A stretch of 64,000 bases of DNA from Symsagittifera roscoffensis (Eukaryota; Xenacoelomorpha; Acoela; Convolutidae), in the NCBI RefSeq assembly GCF_963678635.1, contig NC_087063.1:20032701-20096700 (forward strand), given 5' to 3'. Both the position numbers and the translations under genes were made by a program. This document shows, piece by piece, positions 1 to 10,782 of this stretch. The notes below the pieces were generated by a model, which saw only the letters and a list, made by a program, of their open reading frames with translations, was not told the origin of the DNA and made no database searches. Position 1 is the stretch's first letter. Every line of letters starts with the position of its first letter.

Positions 1-3
1 AGA

Positions 4-2745
4 ATGCATCAGGAGATGAACAGCGAGGCTGCCTCGTCTGGTTCACCACTGAGAGCAGCTGTGCCACCAAAGAGGGCGAAAGTAGGACAGAAGGTTCAGA
101 CGAACCAAACCATGCAAGATCTGGATGAGATGAAGGATGAACTGGAAAGTACGAAGAAGGAGCTGGACGAGATGACCAAAAGCATGCTCAAGATGGAGGA
201 CGATCGGGACATGTGGAGAAGATTGTTCGAAGACTGCAACAAAAAGCAGGGTCAAGAAATTGAGCGCTTGAGGCAGGACTACAAAGAGCAATCGGAACAG
301 ATGGCGTTGACAACGGCCGTGGAGAAAGTGATACCGGCAAGGAATATTCCTCGTGGGCAGTCCCCGATGGAGCTCTTGACGCCTCGAGAAATGAGTCAAA
401 CAACGGAGACACGGCTCCCGACAGAGACAAATCGAGTAACGATCCCGGACCCTAGTGACACCTTGGGTGACCCCGTCGTGGAACAAACGGTGAGGAAGCT
501 GATAGAGACAGCTGGACAACTGGTCGCCAACAAGAATGCGCCAGATTCCGGGGTGACTGCACCCTATGGAACGATCGACGACGCGGGCAGAGTACGACTC
601 TCCCAGACCGTGATCAGGCAGGGGATAAGTGACGTCACGCCACTCATGGGGAGCTCGAATGCCCCGGAGAGAAGAATACAGAAGATGCCAGCGAAGAAAG
701 TGTCTCGCATAATAGACATACAAAAGAACAATCAATTGAAATATAATTTCACGGGAGTTCCGGAGACAGATCCGAGAGCTTGCTTCAATCGAGCGACTTG
801 GAGCCCTGCAGTAAACCTGCAGCAACCACCACTGGGGACATCTCATCTGATACTGGGAGACAGCTTGGTCAGAGTACTATCGAATTCGAGGACCTCGTGG
901 GTCACCACGGTGATGGCCTTTGGAGGCGCGACGATAGCCCAGTTATATCGAATGGTGGAACTGATGAATCCAGGGAGGATCCCCAATTTGATTATCTTGG
1001 TTGGGACGAATGACATCTCCAGAGGTTCAAATGAGCAGGAAGCACTATGGGAGTCAATGATGGTGTGTTTGTTTACTACCCTCTGGAAAAAATTCAATTG
1101 CGCGGTACTGACCGTTTTCACTGTGCCAATGAACACGAGAAGCTTGACAGCAGCAGGAAGAAGGCACAACGAGGGAGTCGTCAGGTGGAATAACATCTTG
1201 AGGAACCTCGCAAGTCGGAACGCCGGAAAAATGATCCTCATGGACATCGAACATGAGTTGAGAGCTATGGATCAGGCCAGACTGACCACGGACGGCATCC
1301 ACTTCGACAGTATCGAAGGACAAGCTTGGTTGAATCGAGTCTTCCAAGAGCGGTTGGACGAACTAGAGGCGGAAATCTTTGACACAGGAGTGCTGAAGGA
1401 AGAAGGAACAGCGAGTGACGCTGTGATTACTACCTTTGTGCCTCCTAGCCTGGAAACACGCTTGGGGACGGTTCCGGCCGTCACGAACTACAAACAACAG
1501 AGCTCCAGCGAACCAGGTCGAAGGACAGACGTACAGGATCGATTGGAAGAAGCGCCGATGAGGAGGACCATCCATCCTAGGAGAAGAATAGGACCTGTCA
1601 ACCCAATCGAAGAGGCAGCCGGCACGTCTAGATCGGACACGAGATCGGAGACGACAAGTACCAGTCGAGAGGAGAGACGCCCGGGCAGAGGTTCGTTGAT
1701 GTGGTCAAGACCCATACCGTCTCCCTGGCATGTATACAAAGACGAGCCAATGAAGCTGGATCTCCAGAGGGTAAGCTTCATCGAAGATGCAAGGAGGATG
1801 CTGAATGGAGCGACGCTGTCCGTCAGCAGATTGTACTCGATAACCGGCGTAGACTGGTTGATAGCCGCTAGCATAAATTTCAGCTCCACGACGGCCTTGA
1901 GATTTGCTGAACTAGAGGGACTGCCCTCTAACAACACAATGGGACCAGTGAACGCGAGACCATTGCAAGAGGTGAGGTTGAATCATGATGAAGGGAAGCG
2001 AGAAGAGATACCTGGATGATTTCTAGCGACAAGGGCGCCGATCGGACCACATGTGAAGATGTTCAGGCAAGTAAGCTCACCCCCTGGTCATGTGAAGGAG
2101 AGAATATACCCAAAACTAGTGAATCAAGATGGTGATGTCCAAAGATACGGCGGATTGAAAGCGATAAAGAAAGATGAGACCATCTTCGCCGCCTATGACA
2201 AAGCAGAAATGAGGAAGGCCAAGATTATGATAGTAGCGAATTCAGAGTTCGTGTACACCTCCAAGTTTCTGTTTTGGCCGGACGTCATAATGTTGGCAGC
2301 GGTCGATCTGGACCTACTGCAATCGATATCTCTGGCTATAGGGGTACAAAGACAGACGGACATGAACCCAATTACGATCGTGTTTGCTGGCATCAATGAC
2401 CATCTACACGGTAGAGGTTTTCTGAGCAGACTCAGAGATCCTACAACGGCAGAGAACGCTGTGTGGCCAGCGATAAAAGATATCCTTGAGTCGATGGGTG
2501 AAGTGGTGGATGCGACGAAGGAGGGGTCGTTCACCAAAGTGACACCGAGAATAGTATTCGCGTTGTCTCCGGGGTATGCACATCTCCCGGATGGACTAAA
2601 ATTCGTGTATGCGATTGTGACCTTGCTTTCGGAAAAAAAATATGATGTGATCATATCAGCCCCGAATCGCATGATAGAGATGGAGAACCTGAGGCCACTC
2701 AAGCTGAACTACCTGCAGTGTGGTCAGATATCTCAAACGCGATGA
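4..2745 (+). pseudogene. N-terminal part of giant SGNH-esterase polyprotein (one in-frame TGA)
   Basis: One reading frame runs from the ATG at 4 to the TGA at 2743-2745, interrupted once by an in-frame TGA at 2017-2019. Residues about 35-110 are charged and heptad-like, consistent with a coiled coil. Residues about 280-450 are an SGNH/GDSL hydrolase: block I GDSLV with Ser287, block III GTND with Asn336, and block V DGIH with Asp430 and His433, so the catalytic set is complete. A low-complexity Arg/Ser/Thr-rich stretch (about 500-570) follows. The part after 2053 has an IVAN-S and FAGIND arrangement that could be a second, degenerate SGNH fold. Base composition is far more GC-rich than the flanks. 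Such esterase domains are known in ORF1 of some CR1-like LINEs and in accessory ORFs of some LTR elements; no RT is present here. The protein may start before the window. Substrate and role are unknown. Confidence 0.6.
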
Positions 2746-3143
2746 GAGGATTCAAGGACCATGCGCTACACATGTTAGTGTTGGACGAGGTGCTGGGGTT
2801 GTAACTGTCCACTTTCAGTCGACAGCTCAAACTGAAACCGGGAATAGACGACGACCATCGAGTGATCGCGGCGATTTCCAACGACTTATGGTTCCGAGCA
2901 ATGGAAGTCACAGGTGAAAACACGAGGAGGAAAAATTCAAATGAGACGAGAGCTCATTTGGAAGCGTTGGTTTTGAGAACCAAGCCGGAAGCCAACCAGT
3001 GGCTACACCTGAATCCTAGAGTAGCGGCATTGGGTGCAGATGCTTTTGAGCAAGGCCCTGTGATGATCACAAAGATCTATGCCTACTTGTTGAAGGAGGT
3101 GAACCTGGCGCAAAATGCCGGAGAAAAACCGCTGAATTTGTGA
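2742..3143 (+). pseudogene. Polyprotein continuation, segment 2 (shifted frame, internal TAA)
   Basis: The coding sense moves by one base from the preceding frame near 2700-2745. The new frame is already open from about 2646, so a single-base indel explains the change. The segment contains a TAA at 2802-2804 and ends at the TGA at 3141-3143. Its sequence is rich in charged and aliphatic residues, with no motif I recognise. The high GC content and codon style match the segments before and after it, which supports one ancestral ORF. The first ATG (2742) overlaps the previous stop as ATGA; I read this as incidental, though overlapping genes cannot be excluded. Confidence 0.5.
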
Positions 3144-3538
3144 ACAGAATGTGTCTGATTACTCTGGAAACCTTCTGGACCCAGGAAGTGAAGGGACAGG
3201 AGGGCTTTGAACGGACGGACAGCATGCTGGAAGGGTTGGGAGCCGGATGGACCGCGTCCTTCTTGGCAAAAGTCTACCCGAAAGTCTCGCATTACTTGAT
3301 AAAAGAATTCCTCAAAGCAGTAGTGGAAGTGTCAATAGTGGAACTAATGGCCTTGTTCGTGACATCTGGAGCAGAGAGTTTCGTGAAAGGACCGGCGATG
3401 CTGCTCACCGAAGGAATCCAGAACCTGCGGTTAGATGGACTTCTGACATTGATTGCGATTACCCACGGAAACTTGGGAGGACTGATAAAATTGACACGTT
3501 GTCCAGAGCAGGAACTTAGACATGAAGAAATCCACTGA
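3140..3538 (+). pseudogene. Polyprotein continuation, segment 3
   Basis: The frame changes again near the A-run at about 3121-3128, a likely homopolymer indel, and stays open to a TGA at 3536-3538. There is no ATG at the exact start (GTG at 3140, ATG at 3149). The predicted peptide is helical and hydrophobic in its middle (aliphatic runs around 3300-3450) with no domain I can name. It is contiguous in composition with its neighbours and reads naturally as the next part of the same long protein. Confidence 0.45.
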
Positions 3539-3935
3539 CTCGTGGAATAAGATAAGAGACCTGAGACACACTCTTATCCAATATCTCTTACAACAAAATC
3601 GCTTTGGAACGGGAGAAGACGAGACTATTGAAAGAGAGGAAGATGTTAGGCGACATGTTGGAGGCATGCCCCTGCTAACCGATCTGAGCTTGGCTATGAG
3701 AACCGATCCCTTAGCGCTGATCAGAGGAGTCACGGATTTTGTGACAGTGATCGATGGACCAGCAGTCACGTTTGCGTTCCCTGACGTTAAGGTGGATGTA
3801 TATAGGAGGTCGGTGCTACACCTGAACCTCATATCAGCAGTGGACGGTAGTACTCTGAACTGGTGTGAAAAGCTTACATTGCGGGAGCTCATGAGTGAAG
3901 ATCTGTATTTACGAAAATATCAGAGCCAGAGATGA
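3522..3935 (+). pseudogene. Polyprotein continuation, segment 4
   Basis: This open segment of 137 codons overlaps the previous segment by 17 nt in a different frame and ends at the TGA at 3933-3935. It shows no recognised domain. It is interpreted as the next piece of the same disrupted polyprotein because base composition, strand and spacing are continuous. An ATG at 3932 in the next frame overlaps its stop as ATGA. Confidence 0.45.
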
Positions 3936-4378
3936 CAGTCATCAATTTTGACGATCACTTCCGTGATCGCATGGGAGAAGTAGAATGAGGACACATCGAA
4001 GTGTTTCCGAAGCTTTGGAATCTGAGACCCTATGATAAAACGAATGGTGAAATAACCAGAGTGCCTCGTCTCACTGCAGCATATCATAAAGTGAGAGAAG
4101 AGACGAAGGACTGGGGTGATTACGAGAAGCTGCCGGAGGCAATCCCTGAATTCCCTCTGATAAGGAGGATGTTGCTCGGAGCAGTCTCCGTGGTACAAAC
4201 TCCTAGGTTGAGAGCATTCGAAACAAATGAAAGGAGAGTAGAGAATTTCGTGGGAACGATGGATCCATACTTTGTAGGGAGAAATGCCGCCGTGTTACAA
4301 TACCCACGATTTACATATACGGATCAAGCGACGAGAATGCGAATAAGCAACGCCGCGACTCCCAAGCCTGGAAGATGA
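3932..4378 (+). pseudogene. Polyprotein continuation, segment 5 (one in-frame TGA)
   Basis: From the ATG at 3932 this frame is open to the TGA at 4376-4378, apart from an in-frame TGA at 3986-3988. The peptide has several aromatic and proline residues and no motif I recognise. The next segment begins with an ATG at 4375 overlapping this stop (ATGA). Its upstream frame is open from about 4350, so a one-base indel is again the simplest explanation. Confidence 0.45.
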
Positions 4379-5988
4379 AGATGAGAGGCAGGACCGAACT
4401 GCCTGAAGCCTCCTTGATCCTGACTAGTGTGAAACCGGAATTGAAAGTGGGAGGAACACTGCAGGCGAGAACCTTCCTAGCACCCTTCGGCTGCGAGGAA
4501 ATCAAAGTGGTCCATGGAGAAGAGGAAGACAGATCAGCCGGTATATTGATAATACCGAAGTTTCCGGAAGGAACCGACAAAGATAAGCAAGGACCATCGA
4601 GCTCAAAGAAGGATAAGTCAGAAGGAGATGACGGACAGGGAGGAAGCCGTCAAACTGAAGAACCCATGCAACAAGATGCAAGTCAAGCTGGTGGGGAAGA
4701 CGACAGGGCATCGACAGGAGGAGCATCCAGCCTGGATTTCAATATCTTCAGTGATCTTGAGAACAACGCAGATACGTTGGAGACGACTGAGCCAGCGGAT
4801 GGAGGCATCTCGACACTGGAGCCTCCGTCAGCCTTTATGGAAATGAAACGGAATTTGCCGGAGAGCAGCTCTCCTGGCAATTAAAGGAATAACGACCAAA
4901 GAATCCTCATGGAATCACCTAAAAGGAGAAGGGTAGAGGCCTCAGCCAGAGTACCTTTCTTGGGAACGCTGCCCGAAGAAGAATGAGAAGTACATCATCG
5001 AGACCACGAGAGTAGGACGGGATGCAAATTGAACAGAGTGGCGTTCATGGAAGAAGTCTGGACAGTGGTTCAGAGCTATGGGACCCAGTACATCCTCAAG
5101 ACAGGTCTCAATCAACCCTTGATGAGGGAAGTCCTTGACAAGCTTGATGAGTGTGAAGTGAGACTGAGTGAGTTGTTGATCGACTCGGCCACTGATGAAA
5201 GTGAAGCGAATTCTCCCATCAAGATGACACCGCAGGACGATAAAGGAGAGGTGGTGTATCTGTCAAGAACCAGGAGAGGGACGATGAGATCAAAATTGGT
5301 GATTGATAAGATCAATGCGATGAAAATGAAGTTAGGCAGCAGAGTGATACCGAGGAGAGTCGGAAAAACGAAGGTGGATTCGGAGATATCGATGAAAGCT
5401 GTTAACTCAGCGAAAAGGAAACGAGTCGAAGAGGTCATGGATTTGGGACAAGGTGATTATCAATTGCCTGGCACCGACAAAATGTTGACTGATATAGCGA
5501 TGGTGCCACCCATTCTCATGGCGGGAATAAAGTCAACAGGTTATAAATCCAAAAGGAGTGACCGCACTCTGACTGGAGCAACCTTGGAAATGGAAATACT
5601 CAGCCAATGTGGAGAGAGCAAAATGAAAGACTTTAAGCCATCTCCTATGAATCATGGAAAGGGAAATGTCGCAGGACAACTAGTACCAGTGGAGTATAAC
5701 CGACTGACGGTATCGGAGGCTGTGTCGATAGATGAACCGGCCGGTGGATACATGGAAATGTTGGAATACCGAAACTCGGCTAGAGGGTACGTGATGGCTC
5801 TGGAAGACAAGGATGCCATGGAGGGTTATCTGGAGACAATGTTGCAGGGCACCACCCTCAAGCAGAAGGCGTACGGGACTTTAGCATCGTCTGAGATACA
5901 GGCAGAAACGATGGAGCAGTTGGTGAGCCTTCCATGGAAAGCAGTGGTATTAAGGTATTTCGAAGAAGAGATGAGGACTACGCCTTGA
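4375..5988 (+). pseudogene. Polyprotein continuation, segment 6 (TAA and TGA inside)
   Basis: A single frame runs from 4375 to the TGA at 5986-5988, broken by a TAA at 4882-4884 and a TGA at 4984-4986. The first part ends in an acidic, Ser/Gly/Gln-rich low-complexity linker (about 4570-4870). The second part, from the ATG-led stretch at 5029 (Asn codon context CTGAACAGAG), is a mixed charged region rich in Lys, Met and Glu. No enzyme motif was recognised. The same frame continues past the TGA at 5986 into the last segment, so only point changes separate these pieces. Confidence 0.5.
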
Positions 5989-6000
5989 ATACACGCTCTC

Positions 6001-8520
6001 GTGGCAGTACCTTACATAAGAACAGAGTTACAACTGAGGTTTGCCTGGTGCATGATGGGACTAACTCGCGAAGAGTATGATTCAGAAGAGAGGAAGAGGT
6101 CAAAAAAAGAGAAGGTTTTCCTTGTGACGAACCTGAGGGATCTGATAGTCCAAGAGGGAGCAGCAGAAGCGTGTGCGAAGCGGAGAGACGCTCTCTGTTT
6201 CATTCGATTCATGATAGAGCACATTTCAGTACCTGCATTGAACACTTGTGTTAAGATGCTGAGGGAAGGCGATGAGCGAGCGAAAGCCTTACTTTTGCTA
6301 GCACTGCTAGATATGCAGCAAAGCAAACCGATGAGGGTGAACATGAAAGAACCAGAGGAGTTAGAACCCATGAGAAAGATAGACGAAATCAGGAGATTCT
6401 CAAACAAGGAGCTGAGACTCACTAAAGAATCTATGGGGGCACTGCCGAAGTCCAGTGAATACTGTGGACCGATCAAGAAGAAATCGTATAGCTACGTATC
6501 CGGAATCATAGGGATAGCGTACAACCCTTTCCTGAGTGAAGACATACGCGATTGCTTCTTCGATTACGAGCAGGCGGTGTTACTAAGATTCTGGACGTCC
6601 AGAATTGTAACGATTAAGAGCGTTTACAATCCACAGGCCAAATTGGGATTGGTATTGGAAGAAGAGGTGACTGCACCCTCCGTACCAAAATCCGACAAAA
6701 GAGTGGAGTTTGGGTTGGGATTCTCAGATGAATTACTGAGAACGAGCTTGATGGCAGTGTGGGAGTTGATGAGGCCATCATGGTGTCCTAGTCCCAATGC
6801 TGACTCGATATTAGGGGCGACACAAGATGTGCAGAGGAAGCTGAATGCAGACTGTAACCTGCGTGACCTGAACATCATATATAACGTGATGATAACGGCC
6901 TCTAGGAGCAACGGAGAAGAGAGAGTGGAGTTGCCTGGCTGGGGACCAGAAGACTGGGTCAAACCTGGTAGCAGCTGTCTGGCGGAAGTCTGTGGACTGG
7001 AGGGTCACGTTTGTGGAGGTCTGGACTGTGTAAAGACCCTAGAGAAACAACACAAGCAATTGACGGTATTGTTTGGGAACGTCGTGATGAAAACAAGAAC
7101 AGAAACGGAACTGATAGCAGATTGCCATGTAGGAACCGAGGTGAATCTAGTGACTGCACTGGGATTCCACAGCATGTTTGGTTCTCGAGAGTCACTATTG
7201 AATCTAGAACAGAGACATGAGATGGTCACAGCCATCAGTGTAGAAGTATTCCAAGGAGTTCTGCAGAAGTACATAGGAAAATGGAGGGAAGCGATCGAGA
7301 CGGAAATGAACATCAGATACAGTGAGACTTATTGTAAACCATCAAGAGCACGATATTTGGTGGGTTCGACATTGGTTCCAATGTGCAAGAGCAGATACCC
7401 GGTACACTTCGTAGCCGTGGATGTAAAGAGTACGAGAACGATCGTGGATCAAGCCTTCTCAGTGCCGAAGTGTGTGAGACTGGCGAGAATGTCCGAGAAA
7501 TTTTACGAGTTGCTATGTAAGATGTTCTCAGCAGTTCCAGAGAGAACCAAGGAAGAGTTGGAATCAATACTAGGAAAAAAGTTCATGGGATACGTGAGCG
7601 GGAACTTCAGTGACTTTGAGAGACAGAAACAGAGAGGATCAACTGTCACAGCTTACAATACAGTAGACGAGAATGATGAAGTCCACCGAGTGATGATGGA
7701 AGTGGAACCATTACTGGAAACTTCGGGAAAACGTAATTGGAGGAGCATCATGTTGACACATGACGAGTTTCCCTGCCACTGCTTGCTGCAGACCTGGTGG
7801 TATCCCAAGCGTAGTAATCTGGTGTTGATCTGGGACTCTGGAGAGCTGCTCTCCATGGGTTTACCAGATTCATCACAGCCCATAATGATAGTGATAGTGG
7901 GGGTTATGATGGCGATACGATGGCTGGAAGCTCATGTAAGAGAGAACAATAGACAGGAAGCGCCAACGAGAGAACAGTTGCGGAAATTGGATTGTCTAAA
8001 AGATTTAGATCTTTTTGAGACAATGTGCAAAATTCTAAACATTCCGATGGAGGTGAAGAAGATATGGGCAAGAAAACGATTGATGCCATGGTTCAGAGCT
8101 AACATGACTGCATGGTTGTACGAATATGCTAAGAAGCATATGTCGAAGCACGGCAGAGTGTACAGTGAATATCAGCTGGACATTGGAGCAGGAGCTTTCA
8201 AGCGAGCTCTCGTGACTCATCGGAAAGCAGTGCCCACCGCTGTGAAAAGGATTTCCAGGACAAGTGAACGTAGTGGAAAGGAGATGGCAGAGATGTTAAA
8301 GGAAGATTTGGAGAGAAATGTGACGTTGTGTTTCCACAACAGCTTCTGCAGGAACAGAGAATCTAACGTAGATCCCCTACCTTGTTGCAAACAGAGGGTA
8401 GAAGAGCAGAAGTGTTGGAGGACTGCTTCCAACAGCGTCAGAATAGCTAATGACGTGTTGCAGGATACAGAAACTGAGAGTGCAGAGTCAGTGTCACAGG
8501 AGGAGGAAATGGAACATTGA
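6001..8520 (+). CDS. C-terminal segment of the giant polyprotein, intact 839 codons
   Basis: This is an uninterrupted 839-codon stretch, in the same frame as the preceding segment and separated from it only by the TGA at 5986-5988. It begins with a GTG-containing context and has no ATG at the very start, so it is probably the continuation of the long protein, not an independent gene. It contains clustered cysteines (around 6990-7030 and again 8330-8430) that could bind metal, several Trp-rich stretches, and an acidic tail (Glu/Ser-rich, ending at the TGA at 8518-8520). No RT, integrase, protease or helicase motif was seen. Function is unknown. It is unusually well preserved compared with the 2-6 kb part. 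Confidence 0.55.
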   Translation: MAVPYIRTELQLRFAWCMMGLTREEYDSEERKRSKKEKVFLVTNLRDLIVQEGAAEACAKRRDALCFIRFMIEHISVPALNTCVKMLREGDERAKALLLLALLDMQQSKPMRVNMKEPEELEPMRKIDEIRRFSNKELRLTKESMGALPKSSEYCGPIKKKSYSYVSGIIGIAYNPFLSEDIRDCFFDYEQAVLLRFWTSRIVTIKSVYNPQAKLGLVLEEEVTAPSVPKSDKRVEFGLGFSDELLRTSLMAVWELMRPSWCPSPNADSILGATQDVQRKLNADCNLRDLNIIYNVMITASRSNGEERVELPGWGPEDWVKPGSSCLAEVCGLEGHVCGGLDCVKTLEKQHKQLTVLFGNVVMKTRTETELIADCHVGTEVNLVTALGFHSMFGSRESLLNLEQRHEMVTAISVEVFQGVLQKYIGKWREAIETEMNIRYSETYCKPSRARYLVGSTLVPMCKSRYPVHFVAVDVKSTRTIVDQAFSVPKCVRLARMSEKFYELLCKMFSAVPERTKEELESILGKKFMGYVSGNFSDFERQKQRGSTVTAYNTVDENDEVHRVMMEVEPLLETSGKRNWRSIMLTHDEFPCHCLLQTWWYPKRSNLVLIWDSGELLSMGLPDSSQPIMIVIVGVMMAIRWLEAHVRENNRQEAPTREQLRKLDCLKDLDLFETMCKILNIPMEVKKIWARKRLMPWFRANMTAWLYEYAKKHMSKHGRVYSEYQLDIGAGAFKRALVTHRKAVPTAVKRISRTSERSGKEMAEMLKEDLERNVTLCFHNSFCRNRESNVDPLPCCKQRVEEQKCWRTASNSVRIANDVLQDTETESAESVSQEEEMEH

Positions 8521-10353
8521 CGAATGGCCGAAAAACGAGATGCAAAAAGAGACGAAATAAGAGGAATTTAGAAGTTTTAGAACTTCTAAACGACGAAAAA
8601 AGAAGAAAACAAAGGTGTGGTGAAGAAAAAGTTAAAACTCAGAATTGTTTTATGTGTGTGAAAAAACTCAAGTGAGAAACTAAGCAACCAAGTTGTAATT
8701 GAAAACTGAAACATTTAGTTGAGTTTTGAAGTTGTTGCATTTATTAATTTGCATTTTGATTTTAGTTAAGTGGCTTTAGAGACACTTACTTACTATTTAT
8801 TTAGAAGGGCTTGAGTGAAAGAGTATATTTAAATATTCCAGCCTGTATGATTGTTTTTAATCAGCTAGGAGAACTGATCACTTTGTGGTGACATGAAAGG
8901 CTTGGGTAATCTCTCGAAGAGGGAGATTGTTTCATTGTTCTTTCTAACCACAGAGTTTCCTAGTTTTAATATCCAGGACAATAATAAGCAAGATTTCCGA
9001 AGGGAAGAAGCATAGTAGGATAATTTTAGCTTGTTGGTTGGAAGGACCGTCCTGCAAACCAACACCTTTTAAATCTAGGAGAAAAAGTTTTTAATCAGGA
9101 CATTGACATTGAAAGTCAGAAAAGATGTTTTTAGCTTAGGTCATATCCTCAATGTGATCCTATAATGATCTAGTATGATGCCATTTGTATTCTGCAGTGA
9201 GTCGATGTGACGTGGATAAAAGTAATTTCGTGCATTTCATAAATTCTGTTCGATGACACTGTACCTATTTTACGAACATTGCGAGATTCAATGAGGACAT
9301 TGACCGGACTGTCTGGGGAGTATGTGACATTCGACCAGAATGGATCAAAATGCAGATTCAGCATATTCGAAATTTTAGCAGTGAACCTTCTGAATTGGCG
9401 ATTTTGAAGGAATATGAGTGTTGTTCGAACGATTGCACAAATCGGGAAGGCCGAAGGATTTGGGAATTCCTAAATTTTAAAAATTCGAATTGATTACGTA
9501 ACAATTCTAAGAAACGTCAAAAACGGCCATTTTGGAGAAAAAACCGAAACAAAACACAACAACGATAGTTGCGACGACGACAACAACGAGAAAATTGAGA
9601 ATCGGAATCAGAAAAAAGCAGAAGTAGCAGAGACCGCTCCAAGTTGCAACTATTGTGTCGCTATAATAGTTGCAAGGCAGTTGCTAACAACAGTGAGGGG
9701 TGGAAACCAGCCTTCCGGGTTACAGAGAAATCAAGCTTAACGTGCTTGATTCAGTGGATTCGAGAATCAGGAAGGGTTTCGGGACTGAAACTTTTATCAT
9801 TTTATATGAACTTTTAGCTTCCCTGTCATGCCCTGATTTGAATTTAATTAACATCTGAATTCATTCTACTAAGATGAGAAGCTAGGAGTTGGGGGAAAGG
9901 GTTGATCCATTTTCGATGGAGATGATGATTTTTATCTACTGAACAAAAACAATAATAATTCAATAAGTAGTAGTAGCCCTGTTTTTAGGAGTGACCTCGT
10001 GCTCTGGGGATACTGAGACCTAGCCATGAGCTCACTATTTTTGCAAGTAATTAAGTTAATTTGAGTGTTTTGACCGAAGCCAAAAGCAGTAACGTTTTTT
10101 TCGTGACCCGATGTTGGAAAGACCACCGAAAGTACTGGCTTGATAGAGACGGTGAAAAGCATGCAAAGCTCTGTTTAGACGTTAGCCAGTCGTCTTAGGA
10201 CTTAGTTTTGTTCTCCGTCGATATGTATCTTCCGGGCGAATGTTACATTGTTGTGTTCCCCCGAAGATGTGGAGTGGTTCGGCATGGTTCTTGAGAGTGC
10301 CTCGTGAGTCGTGTTTAGAGTGGGTCTCTACGATATAGTAATAATACATATAC
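8521..10353. other. Non-coding stretch after the polyprotein
   Basis: No reading frame of convincing coding character occurs on either strand. Composition drops back to AT-rich. A short inverted repeat (TTGCAACTAT ... ATAGTTGCAA, about 9646-9680) is present. It could be the 3' untranslated part or LTR of whatever element carries the polyprotein, but I found no second copy in the window. Confidence 0.5.
8567..8590. terminator. Perfect 10-bp stem palindrome downstream of the polyprotein stop
   Basis: TTTAGAAGTT, a 4-nt TTAG loop and AACTTCTAAA form a perfect hairpin 46 bp after the TGA at 8520. In RNA it could be a 3'-UTR structure. No known family is recognised; this is a structural observation only. 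Confidence 0.4.
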
Positions 10354-10361
10354 TAGTTTTC

Positions 10362-10580
10362 GGCTCTTTTTCCTCCCCCCCCCCCCCCCCCCACCTGCAG
10401 ATTTATTTATTTGAAGTTACAGTTCATTTTATCCGATTGTCATGAAAATTTACACGCAGACTAATTAGGCCATGACAAACATATTTGGTCTTCATAATCA
10501 ACTTTGTAAAACCACACGTTACACCATAAAGTTGATGCTCAAGTGAGGTGGGGGGGGGGGGGGGGGAAGGAAAAAGAGCC
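10362..10580. mobile_element. hAT-like MITE with C/G homopolymer in its inverted repeats
   Basis: A 219-bp element has terminal inverted repeats of about 35 bp. The left end reads GGCTCTTTTTCCT, a long C-run, then ACCT. The right end reads AGGT, a long G-run, then AAGGAAAAAGAGCC. It is flanked by a perfect 8-bp direct repeat TAGTTTTC (10354-10361 and 10581-10588), which is the target-site duplication length of hAT and P-type DNA transposons. The interior has no ORF, so it is non-autonomous. The termini are not the common CAGGG type, so the superfamily assignment rests on the 8-bp duplication. Confidence 0.8.
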
Positions 10581-10782
10581 TAGTTTTCAAGTATATGTTG
10601 AAAATAAAAACAATTGGGAGAACGTCGAAGGCGTTTTCGCCTGTCGAGAGACGCCACGACAGCAAAGATTTTAAAAAAAGTTTTGCATGCTCTGCTCAGC
10701 CAATCACACAAAAGAGCGGCTTTCTGGCAACTAATTCCATCATAATAAAAGATAAAGAGCCAATAACATTTATGTGATTATG

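Noticed and set aside
1054..1347. Minus-strand frames within the polyprotein
   Set aside because: Opposite-strand shadows of a GC-rich coding frame with SGNH motifs on the plus strand.
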